From: Panagrolaimus kolymaensis
Taxonomy: Eukaryota > Nematoda > Chromadorea > Rhabditida > Panagrolaimidae
Direction: 5' to 3'
Assembly (NCBI GenBank): GCA_028622995.1
Contig: JAJQJQ010000069.1
Location: forward strand, 744,001-808,000
Length of the DNA: 64,000 nt
This document shows, in pieces, positions 1 to 11,500 of the stretch (positions are counted from its first letter, which is position 1; the number at the start of each line of letters is the position of its first letter). The position numbers were made by a program, and so were the translations under genes. The notes beneath the pieces are model-generated. The model did not search any database. It was not told the DNA's origin and saw only the letters and a list, made by a program, of their open reading frames with translations.

Positions 1-1540
1 CGGAAGAAAGAAAAAACTTTGATAGTTTATCAGTTAAAAAAAATTTATCAATCGATAACTAAAAAAAGAGAAAACACGTAGCTTTTTGTGGTGAAATACC
101 ATAACAGCGATTTTTTGAAAATTTAAGCTGTTTTGTTGGATGGTTTTAGACTATATTTAAAATTTGATATAAATCATGAAAATTAGAACTTTCGTTAATT
201 TTCTATTCAAAAGATTCCATCGTCTGTCTGTATTTATAAAATATCTTCATCGGCTGTTATTATAACACTTATTATTTGTTTACACTTTTTTCTTTATTCC
301 TTTAATAATGCACATTTATATATTTTTCCCATGCTTTGTTTTTTTATTATTATTTAAAGCAATAATAATAAATATTAAGAAAACGTTGTTTGATTCTTTT
401 TTCCATTTTCAAGGATCTTCCCCATATTTTTTTCATTTCCCATTGTCTTCCTATTTTTCTGTATTTTATCTTCCATGACACAAAGCAAAGAAGAAGAAGA
501 AAAAGAAATAAAAAACAGTCGTCGTCTGTCAATATATGAATCCTGTTTTGTTGTCATTTCTTCTTTACAATAATATACATTTATTATTATTATTATTTTT
601 GATGTTCGTTATTTTTTTTCTTTTATATATTTTCTCACTTTTTTTGTTGTTGTCAGTCAGTCATTAGTTAGGTAGTTTATGAAATCGTCTTTATTTTTCT
701 GCTTTTTTGTCTGTTTGTTTGTTAAAGTAAGTATCACTTTTAATAATAATAAAAAATAAGTTTTTCTTCCCTCCTCTTTTTCTGTCTCTCATTATTTTTT
801 TCACTCAAAATAAAGAGAATCTCTCAGTCCAAGACTTCAGTCAAAAAAAAAGTAGACGAGTGTTAAGCTATAAGCAGTTATTTGGCAGCCGGCGGCAAGA
901 AAAAACAGCAAACAACAGCGGTTAAGCTTTGAGTTTTTCATTTTTTATTTTTCTCACTAACTTAAACTTAACTTATTTTTTTCTTTTTTTCTCCTCATTG
1001 AACTTTTATTTTTTTTTTGTTTTTAAAAGAAAAAAACAAAAAACTTTTTACTGCCACATTTATTTTTTCTTTTATTTTAGACAAAAACAAATAACACTCA
1101 CACACACAAATTTTCGCGTCATTTCTAAATTTTTTTACTATTTTTTTTTTTTTTTGTGTGTTTTTCCACATTTTACTATTTACTACATACGAGAGACGAC
1201 TAATTTTTTTGCTCTGACTTTAGGGGATTTGTATGTATTTAATTTTCAACTATTTCATATATATTTTTTCTCTAAAAGATAGAAAACGTGGAAGAAAAAG
1301 TTAGAACAGAAAAAGATGGTAGAGAAAGAGAAGGAAAAAGATTTGGGCTTTGACCTTTAGCGTCATCGTGTCGCATCGTCTATTTTTTTTTTCTTCCTTG
1401 CTTCGAGTCTCATCATAAAAAAATAAAATAAATATGAATGAATGACTTCCAGAAAAAAGAAAGGATAGTGTCAAAAACATTCAGAAATGATTCCATTTTT
1501 TAAAGATATTTTTGCAATTTTAAACTTTGTGTTTAATATT

Positions 1541-1587
1541 GAGAGTAATCAATTTAACACAATTATTAGCATCTTTGATTACTATAA
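1541..1587. repeat. short palindromic element, copy 1 (degenerate right end)
   Basis: Begins GAGAGTAA and ends TTACTATA, 47 bp. It lies just left of a second copy. Confidence 0.45.
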
Positions 1588-1595
1588 TAATTAGT

Positions 1596-1635
1596 GATAG
1601 TAATAATATTTTGTCAAAATATATTTACTTTCATT
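1596..1635. repeat. short palindromic element, copy 2
   Basis: Begins GATAGTAA and ends TTACTTTCATTT, with an internal TTTTGTCAAAAT. At about 40 bp it is the shortest copy. Confidence 0.5.
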
Positions 1636-2827
1636 TTTTTTTCATTTAAAAATCATTTCTTCATTTTTTGCAAATTATTTTATCTATGAATAAAATTTTT
1701 CTATTCTTTTTTTATTTGTGATTCATTAAGCTTATTATGGTCACTATTTTTTCCTGTGATAAAAACTTCCGTGTTTTTCAATTTTCTATTTTTGAAGTTC
1801 TTCTTTTTTATATCCGTTCATCACTTTTTTATTTACAAATTCTTTCTTCCATAAATCTTTCTCGTTTTTTTTTATAACAAAAATAAGTTTTTGTTTTTTT
1901 CCAACAAAACAAAAAAATTAATTTGTCGATGTCGTCGTCTCTGTTATTTGGCCTTCATCACATCCACTCTTTTTTTTATTTCTTCTCACAAATAAAAAAA
2001 AATGTTTTTAAATATTTTTTTTACACTTTTTTTGCAAAAAAAAAAATCAGAACACGAGATTTTTTTTTTCTGTTACTTTGAGACTCGACTGGCAACAACA
2101 AGGTGTGCTGCTGCTACACAAGGGGAGATGTTGCGAGAGAGATGAGAAAATAAAACAAAAATCATGGAAAAAAAATATGTGGGTGTAAAAATAAAAAAGT
2201 GGAAAACTCATTAGACCCTTAAGAAAAAAATAAAAAAATGTGAAAATAACAAAAACATATTATTGTCGTCGTCTTCTTACTCTCTTTCACATAAATGATA
2301 CAAAAAAAAGTTTTAATTTACTCTTATTTATTTTTTTATATTTCTTTGAAAAAACTATAAAAATATTAAAAAAAGGTTTGTTTTTGATAATAAAATAATA
2401 ATTTTTGGGAAAAACTCTGCTATTTTTTTGTTTTGAGTAAGCAAAAATAAATTGTGTGCTTTTTTTGTTTGCCTAAAGTTTTAAAAACCATGGAGCTTTA
2501 TTTTTTTAGACCGCGTCATTTTCTATTGACCCTTTGACATATTTTTTTTGTCTTTGTTTTTCTTTATTTTTTTTTAAATAATACAAAACAATGAAAGAAA
2601 AAAAGTATGACTGTATGTTTTTTTCTTTTTTTTTACAAGCATGTTATTGATTTTCTTTTAAAAACACCCTCTTTTTTAAAGGCCATTAAATTTTAAAAGA
2701 CTAAAAATAAAAAAATTTCTCTATTTTTTTAAACTTTTTACAATGATGTTTTTCTTTTCCAAAAAAAAAATAATGGTTCAAAATAAAATTGGTGTTTTTT
2801 GGTTGTTATTGAGATAGTAAAAAATAA

Positions 2828-2880
2828 GAGAGTAATTAATTTTTTGCAAAATATTGTCTAATTTTTATTACTATCATTTA
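2828..2880. repeat. short palindromic element, copy 3
   Basis: Begins GAGAGTAATT and ends TTACTATCATTT, 53 bp, with GCAAAATATTG in the middle. A second GATAGTAA lies just before it at 2813. Confidence 0.55.
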
Positions 2881-5037
2881 ATAGTATTAAAGTTTTTCCG
2901 AAATTTTTGTTCATGTATTTTTTTTTTGAGTGGAGATTAACTTTAGGAAAACAAAATTTAGTGAACTCTTGTGATAACAATTTTAGCTTTATTTTTTCCT
3001 CTTTCTTGAGTCATTTAATTTGACAGGAAACAAAGAACCACTCAAACGCTTAACTTTATTTATTTAAAATAAAATGAGGAAGTTTTTTCTCGTTCAAAAT
3101 TAAAACTCCCATTTATATTCTTTGCGAGCATTTACTTTCAACTTTTTTAATATTTTACGTGCGAACTTTTTTTGTGAATATTGGAAAACAAGAAAATTGT
3201 TGAAACTTTTTTCCAAAGCAATTTTAAAATTTGCAATTTCCTTTTAAAACCCGGGAATGTTAAATATTTATCTGGGTTCTGGTTTGTTGGTAACTATGAC
3301 ACTTTTTCGCATACACAACATTTGTTTTTTTATTTGCATTAAATTGAGGCATTTCATGCTTTATTTCACTTTTTTCTCGACGTCACTGTTCATGGAACTC
3401 TCGAATCAAAAAATATCTGAGAAGGATGAATGAAACCCCCAAAAAAAAAATAACGGAAGCCAACGAAACGAAAACCTTCATATTTTGTTTTGTTTTTTTC
3501 TTTTCCGTGAAAAAGTAAAAAAAAGAAAAGAAAAAATGTTGTTTGTTTTCTAGGGATTTCTTCTGTCTGTCTGGAAAAAAAATAACCCCTTTCCGGTCTG
3601 AACTCTTCTAAAAAAATTTTAAAACCCAGAACGGTTTTTTAAAAATAGCAAACAAATTTAAAAATAAAAACAAGGAAAACACCCATCTTCCAATCTCATG
3701 GGATTGTATGATAACATATTTTTATTTATTTTTTTGAAATGTAGCCTTCCATTTTTTTATTTGAGCTAAAACATGACTTTTTTCTTTTCAATTATATATT
3801 TTTTCTTTTATCAAACTGACTATTTTTAATCTATGTAATACTTACATACATACAATATTATTAATCCACCTGCCATGTTCTCTTTCTTTTTTTCCATTTT
3901 TTTTCTTCATGTTGCCTAAATTAGTTTATATTCATACACTTATTTATTTGCATTGATTAAAAAAAGCTAAAGATAAAGTTTGTGCCATTTAATAAAAAGG
4001 AAAAGACTTTATAATATTTTTTTTCTATACTTCCTGACCTTTCCAAACTTCCGATAATTAGTTAGTATTGTTTTTTAAACCATGTTTTTTTAAATACTGT
4101 ATCCGGCATAATTTTAATAGTTTTAATTTAGCTAAAAAGTTTGGTAAAAAATTGATATAAATGAGAGACAATTATTATTATTTTTTCTAATTATTTTTTT
4201 TATGTCAAATGCAAAGTTATTTTGCTACAAACCTTTTTTTAAAAAGTGCATTGAGTCGCTAAAAACATTAATCGCTATTAATTGTCTAATAGGCTACAGA
4301 TTGGGTAAAAACTCAACACAGACAATTATTTATTTTGAAAATTAATTAATTTTTCTTATACATAAATTGCTGTTACTAGAGTTGTCTAAATTTAAAAAAA
4401 AAAGCTACAACTTAATTAACCTTTTTTCATCTGGTAGTCTTGTTCTTAGATATTGTACTTTTTTAACTAAATTTATTTTTATATCCCAAATTTTTAATTT
4501 GAGACTCAACCATAAAACTGTTTTTTTTATTAAGCCCTATCCCTTCGAAACCGAACCGAACCCCAATTTTTCCGTTCATGACTATTTCTTGATAAATATC
4601 TATCACCACCAACAAGCAGCTTCTTTTTAAAAAAACAGACGTTAGCTATTTAAAAAAAAGTGATGTGATGATAAAAAGACAGCCAGCATATTTTTTGCTG
4701 AACTCTAGAAAGCACACAGCGTGACTGACCCCTAATGTCCTTCTTAAACTGAAAAAATAATAAAAAAAAGAGAGATAAATATAACCAAAAATCTTTCCTT
4801 TTTTAAAAAAAGAATCTTAAAAACAAACACCAGAAGAAGAAAAAAAGAAAAAATAACATTTATTTTTCTTTATTTTCTTTTATTATGGATCTCTTAAAGC
4901 TTGTTATTATTGAAAAAAATAAAATAAAAACAGTTTTTTGGTTTCCAGAACTTTGTGTAGTTATTTTTATAATTCTTGAATGTTTTTTTTCGGGTGTTTT
5001 TTTTTCATATTTTTTTGGCATTTACAAAAAAGGCAAT

Positions 5038-5088
5038 GATAGTAATATTTTAAAAAAAATAATTGGTGATTTTGTTTTACTCTCATTT
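5038..5088. repeat. short palindromic element, copy 4
   Basis: Begins GATAGTAATA and ends TTACTCTCATTT, 51 bp. Confidence 0.55.
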
Positions 5089-5230
5089 CTTGCGAGAAAC
5101 CTTTTGATAAAAGTATATTTTCTTATGTGAAACATATTTATCTTTGAGTAACTTTCATTTTTTAAATTATCCACCAAAGGTTAAAAATTTTGTAATATTA
5201 CCAATTGTCGCGATGCGTTCTTTTTCTGTC

Positions 5231-5281
5231 GATAGTAAACATTTTGCGCGGAGTATTGTTATTTTCTTGTTACTATCATTT
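5231..5281. repeat. short palindromic element, copy 5
   Basis: Begins GATAGTAAAC and ends GTTACTATCATT, 51 bp, with near-perfect complementary ends. It lies 305 bp before the AMPK gamma start codon. Confidence 0.6.
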
Positions 5282-5339
5282 CCGTTTTTTCTTTCTTTCG
5301 TGATTTTTTTGTTTAACTTTACCTAAATAAAATTTCCAA

Positions 5340-5349
5340 TTTTTTTAGG
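5340..5349 (+). promoter_or_regulatory. possible splice or trans-splice acceptor before AMPK gamma
   Basis: A T-run followed by AG ends at 5348, 187 bases before the chosen start codon. It looks like the acceptors used inside the gene. It could receive a 5' UTR exon or, if this is a nematode, a spliced leader. No donor partner can be assigned by eye. Confidence 0.3.
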
Positions 5350-5535
5350 CAAAAGAAGAAAGCAACAGAGAAAGTAACAATAATAATTTAAATTCATTCC
5401 CTCTATTTTTCCATAAATTTTTTTTGTAACACCTTTCCTTTTTCTTTTTAATCACGCAACAAAAACTCATTTTGCTTCGTCGCCATCCAAAAAGGCTTTA
5501 AAAAAGCCAACCATTATATTTAATTAAAGTAAAAT

Positions 5536-8500
5536 ATGATTGGCCTCATTGATCATCAAAATATTTCACCTACTCCATGGTCATCTGAACAACAACAACC
5601 AACGACAAATAGATCGACTGATAAACACCACCATTCCCCACCCCAACATTCTCAAAATAATGTATGCCAACAACACCGAACTACCCCACCCTCATCATCC
5701 TCACATGGAGTATTAAATTGTAATAATCCCATGAAGGGATTAGATGCAATGGATGAAGAAATCGAAGATGAAGAAATTGAATTACCATTAAAAGGTGGAA
5801 GGGATGAAAATGAAAATTCTAATAATCATCATCGCAACAATGACGACAACGACGATGGCAACGATGATGATGATAATAATTTTGATAAAGATGATGAATA
5901 TAAAAATTATGAACCCATGGATTATGATAATAATATAGATGAAATAATTTTGGAATGTGATGATGAGCAAATGCGAGTGATTCGTGAACGAAAGCGTACA
6001 ATATCAATAAAGCTTAAAGAAACAGTGGAAGCTTTTCGAAGAATGAATGGCGGCGGAAACGGCGGAAATGGAATAAATGGTGGAAGTCGACATTCCAATG
6101 GTTCCACATCTTCATCATCAGGAGGTGAAATATCTCTTTCACCAAATAGTAAAAATCCAAAATTATCTAATAAAATGTCTTCTACAGAATCCGGAGTTGA
6201 ATCATATAATGGTGAACCCATTGTCGTTGTTGGTGGCGGCGGTGGCTATGGTAATGGCTGTTCTCGACGTGAATCCCTTTCCGTTTATGGTGCAGAAGCT
6301 AAACGAGAATATATGCGTCCCAGACGACAAACAATCACTTCAAAGGTTAGTAGCTTTTAATTGCAATTTTCCTCGAAAAAGCTTCTAAAAAATGTTCTGA
6401 AATAGAAAAATGATAGTAACAAATTTTGCATATTTATTGTCAAAATTTAATTACTATCGTCAAAAATATTTTTAAAAAACATATTTTTTTACGCCATTAT
6501 TTTCATTTAAATATCATATTATTTATTGAAACGAAGAAAAAAATAGGAAGCCAATAACAAGTATTTTGCAATTTTTTGTTTACTATTATTAAAAAGATAG
6601 TAATTATTTTTTTTCGCAAGTAATTGCCAAACTTGAGTTACTCTCATTTATTTATTTTTTTGCGAAAAGAAAAGTTTATATTTTACAAAATTTTTTAAAC
6701 CAAAAAACTAAAAAATTATAATATTTTTCTAACAAATATCCCCGAACGCTACTTACTAAATATTTTCCCTTTGGGACAAATTCTTTTTTAAACACAAATT
6801 CAAAATGTCAGAAGTTCATTTCCTTATTTTTTTCAGTGGCCTCCATCATCCCGCCGAGGAGCAGCAGCAGCTTCAAAACTTTGTTCAGCTGGAATTATTC
6901 CTCCAACATCCGCCGCAGCTTTATTGGCTTCAGCAAATCATCTTTCACAAGAACAACGCAAATCCAGTAACGATTCACAATTTATTGATTGCGATTACGA
7001 AATGGAATGTAATGATGAAGATCTTCCACCTTCGGCATATAAAGGTCGAAGATTTAGTGTTCCTGAAAAAGTTTTACGTGAAGCTGTAAGTTTTTTTTTT
7101 ATATTTTATTTCATATATTTTTGGAGGTTCAAAAATGTGTTCATAATTTTGGACTTTTTTTTCATTGTGTGTAAAAGTATGTTTTTTTGGGCGATTAAAA
7201 AAAGAGAAAACAATAGAATTAGAAATTTTTTGCATTTTTGGATCCCTCAATAAAAAATGAGAGTAATCATTTTTACAATTTATCGTCACCTTCTTATTAC
7301 TCTCATTTAATAAAAAAAAGATAAACAAATTGAGCGAATGATTTTTTTAACTATTTTGTTTATCTCTTCTGATCGATTGATATTTTTTTAGTTTAACAAG
7401 AAAGCTTTTTTCTTCATTTTTTTATTTTGCAAGCAATCCAAAAAGAAAAAATATTTAAACAAAGGAAGGATGAGTGGAAAATTTAGGATTGTTTTTTTGA
7501 AAGAAAAATAGTATGCATTTTACGGACGACCTTTTTATAAAAGCTTTTTACAATAAATTGGCAACAATCCCACTTGGCAGCGATGTTTGTGTTAGAGTGT
7601 ATTAAAAAATAAAATAAAAAACTATAAAAGATTATATTATTTTATCCATGCACTTTGCTTTTTATTTTTTTACGATAGCGAATTTTAAAAAAATAGCGGC
7701 AGATTGTTTTTCAAGCGTATCTGTAAATTATGAAAATGCTACTACTACCTACGGTGATAATAATCAAAATTTACTTATTATTATCAAAAAAGAGTTACTA
7801 TCAATCATGCTTCCAAAAAAGTTTATATTTTATTCTGACACATTTTTTGTTTAGAAATAATAGAGTCTTTTTACATTTTCTAAACTTTAGAATTTTTAAA
7901 ACAAAACTTTACTGATTTTTATGTTTCCATTATTTGATAGTAAGCACATTTTCTCTTTCTATTGTTTTATTTCTATTACTATCATATTTCAGTTTTTGCT
8001 TGCTTGCTTCAATATAATCCTCTTATAATTTTGATAAGCTTTTTAAACCTGGACACAACTCTTTTTTGATAGGTTTTTTTTTGAGATTTATGCTACAAGA
8101 ATTTTTTTGATAACTAATCTTTGTGTTTTTTATTTTTCGTTGTCGCATGTTCAAAACTCATATTTTTTTCATTTAAATTAATTGAGGCAACAAAAAAAAA
8201 TAATGGAGGTCATTAGTTAGCCGTGTGTGTTTCAAACAACAACACATTTTTAATCCATCCATTTCTCTTTTTTTTCGATGAAGGAAAAAAAGTTTTTGTT
8301 CCTCCACTTGCAAAACAAAAAAATTCTAATACATTTTTTTTTCTTTCTTTCGAACAACAAAAACGCGAAAAAGAATTTATTTTTTATTTTAGAGTTTAAA
8401 AAAGAAATATTCCGAGCAAGCAAGCGAGATCGAGCGTGAAGAAAAAAAATATGTAAGAGCAAAGGCACAAACAAAAAAAAAAGCACGTGGTTTGGTTTTT

Positions 8501-11500
8501 TTAGTCGGCTTTTATTTTTATTTTTATTTTCCATCCCCGTTGCATTACATCGCGTTGCGTTGCATTTGTTGGCTCATCGCTTGCTTTTTTTATTTATATT
8601 TTTATTTTTCACTTTTTTTTTCATTCTTCTTCGACGCTGTTTTTGTTTTTTGTTTCTCGCTTTTGGCATTGATTTAAAAAACCAACGGGGTTTTTTTTCT
8701 TTCTTTTGCAGCGTGTGCTTCTTTTGGAATTTAGATATTTAAGTAAAAAAACATGGGTTTAAAAAACAAAATTGCAGCAGCACACTCTAAAAAAATCTAA
8801 GAAAGCTAAAGAAAAAAAGAAACGGAGACCATTGTCGTATTTAAAAAAAACAATGAAATTAAATTTCTGCAATTTTCTTTCTATTCTCTGTTTTTTTTGT
8901 TTTTGTTTTAATGTTTTATTTTTTTAAAGCAAAATTGCATTTCTTTTGCTTTTTTTTTTCTTGACGTCTTTAAAAGCCTTTTCCGCAATCTTTCTTTTTG
9001 CTTTTAAATGGTGGTAATTTTAGCTTCAAAATTGTTACGAAATCTTTTGGTTTTTTTTCTTCTTATTTTGAGAGAGTAAGCAAAATTTGTGAGTTATTGA
9101 GTGAAAATAGTTACTACTAAAAAGATTTTTTTCTACAAATTTATATACGCTTACTTCTATTAAAATTCTATGCTACATTTTCAATTTTTTTTCAAATTTA
9201 CAATCGAAACGTCTAAAAATATGCCATTACTTTAATTTAAGATAGTAAGTCAAATTTTAAAAATATTGTAGAAAACTGATTACTCTCATTTCTTGGTCAA
9301 AGTTTAGTTATTTTTTTTTAATTAAAAGGGCACTTCTTTTTTTGTTTTAATAATTTTCTGTCTTTACTTTTCACATTTATGAATAAATTATAATATGTCA
9401 TATATTATTTTTTTGTTAGTAAACCTAGAAAATTATCTCATTATTTTCTTTTTCCAAGAATGCCAACGTAAAAAAGGCGGGCGCATATCCATTTTATTTT
9501 ATTTTTTGCAGAAAAATAAAAATAAAGTAAAGGCCAAAAGTTAAAAACTAAAGAAAAAATTCTGGTAAAAACGGCTATGAAAAAAGTTGGATAATTTTGC
9601 GGCGCTTTTTTATATTATTTTTTTTTCTTTTTACAAAAAAAAATTAAATGGAAAAAAAGTTTTTCAGTTGTTATATTTTTTTTATCCGTTAAGTCGCACT
9701 CATCTTTTTTATTTCTTTTTTTTTCCTGTTATGCATCGTTTATGAAAAAAATTGAAGTTTATTGATGACTAAAAAAATTCTATGCTGGAAAAAGGATAAT
9801 AATAATTTTATGAAAAATATTGTTAAAATTTTGTTACTCTCTTTTATTATTATTTTTTGAGTTATTCGAAATATGGAGAATTTTAAAGAAAATTAAGAAT
9901 TTTCTGAAACTAATTTATTTAGCTTTAAAAAAAGCAGTTTAGATTCATTTTTTCTTCTTTTTGTTTTGTTTACATTTTAGCTTTTAGTTTTCTGTGTTTT
10001 GCATATGTGTGTAGCGGCGAACCATATGTTTTGCAAACAAATAAAAAATTAAAGCTAGTAGCGTCATAAATCTCGCGTGTATTAAAATAAAACCAAGGAA
10101 ACAGAATGAATGAAAAGCACGTGAAACAAAAAAATAATTTAAAAGTGTCATTGTTTTATTAAAATTTAAAAGGCGTTTTTAATTTTTAATATTTATTTAA
10201 ATTTTTATAAAAATAATATTTTTTTCTTCAGGATTTCGCCATTTTCCGCCAAAAGGATCGAGTTGTTACATGCTTACGTGCATTCTGTAAGTTTATAACT
10301 TCAATAATTTCATTTTTTTTTAATTTAAATTTTACTTACCTAAATCTTTCTTTTTTTTTAAGCCAGAAACGACGAACCCCTTAAACAATATATGCAATCT
10401 CGAGCATGCTATGATGTGGCACCACTTCATAGTGCTGTATGCGTCGTGGATGGAGCTCTTTCTGTAAGTACAAACATATCCTTTAAACTTCAAACAAACA
10501 AAAAATTTTGTTGTTTTTGATAGAAAAAAATATATGATAGTAACTATTTTTTTCAAATTATTCCCAAAATTTTGTTACTATCCTTTTCTTCTGATTTTTT
10601 GGCAAGATTTCTTTGGTAAATTCTTTATCATTTTTTTAGGTTAAAAAAGCCGTTATTGCTTATTGCTCAACTGGGTTAGTTGCTGCATTAGTTATTAATA
10701 CAAATACCGATGGTAAGCTTTTTTTTTAAATTTTTAAATTTAAATTAATGAAATTTTATTTATTTTAGATAATTATGATATTATGACATTAACAGATTGT
10801 TGCGAAATATTTCGTAAAGTTGCTAAAAATCCTCCATTAGCTGATATAAAATTACGTGATTTTTATGCAAAACATTTACCAAGTCGTAAAAAAATTATTT
10901 ATTCTCCAACAACTCAAAGGTAAGTCAAAAATAAAATTAAAAAAATTAGGCCAAATAACAATTTTTTCTTTTTTTCTAAAACTGTTGAGTGAGCTTTGAA
11001 AAAAATGGTAGCATGAATGAGACTTATTTATAAAAACACATAAAGAAAAAAAAAGATGAGCTTCAGTGACGTTAAACTTTGGCTGTTTTATGTAATATAA
11101 AAACCAAAAAAAGAGTAATTATTTTAAAAAAAGTAAAACAATTTTTTGAATTTAAAATAAAGCAGTTTTATTTTTTATTTAATCCTAACAATTTTATAAA
11201 CGTGTTTTTACAATACCAAAAAAAGCAACTGAAAATTCAACAATTTTTACATTATTTTTTTGGAAGGGAAAGTAATCAAAAATAGGCAATAATTTGAAAA
11301 TTTTGGTTACTCTCCCAAAAAAGTAACAAAGTACAATATAAAATTTGTCTAAAAATTATTTAATAAAATTAAAAATTAATTTTTCCTTCGTAAATTTATT
11401 TTTATTGATTCATTTTTAAATATTTCAGTGTCTGGGATATTGCTCGATTATTCCGCATGAATCGAGTCCATCGAATTCCCGTTGTGCATACAGAAGAAGG

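Larger units (their letters stand above)
1..5535. other. non-coding A+T-rich region upstream of the AMPK gamma gene
   Basis: Long T and A homopolymers and TTATT or GTC microsatellite-like stretches. The open frames here (for example 929-1282, 4367-4630, 4885-5130) are T-run translations rich in F, L, I and K with no recognisable domain. The region holds five copies of the short GATAGTAA/TTACTATC palindrome found in the introns of the downstream gene, so part of it may be untranslated exon and intron of that gene. I see no other gene. Confidence 0.6.

Noticed and set aside
929..1282. 117-aa open frame rich in Phe and Leu
   Set aside because: It is the translation of T-runs, with no domain and no coding-like codon use.
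4367..5326. Three open frames upstream of AMPK gamma, hydrophobic like membrane proteins
   Set aside because: Two of them overlap copies of the non-coding palindrome, and their composition is that of A+T-rich non-coding DNA.
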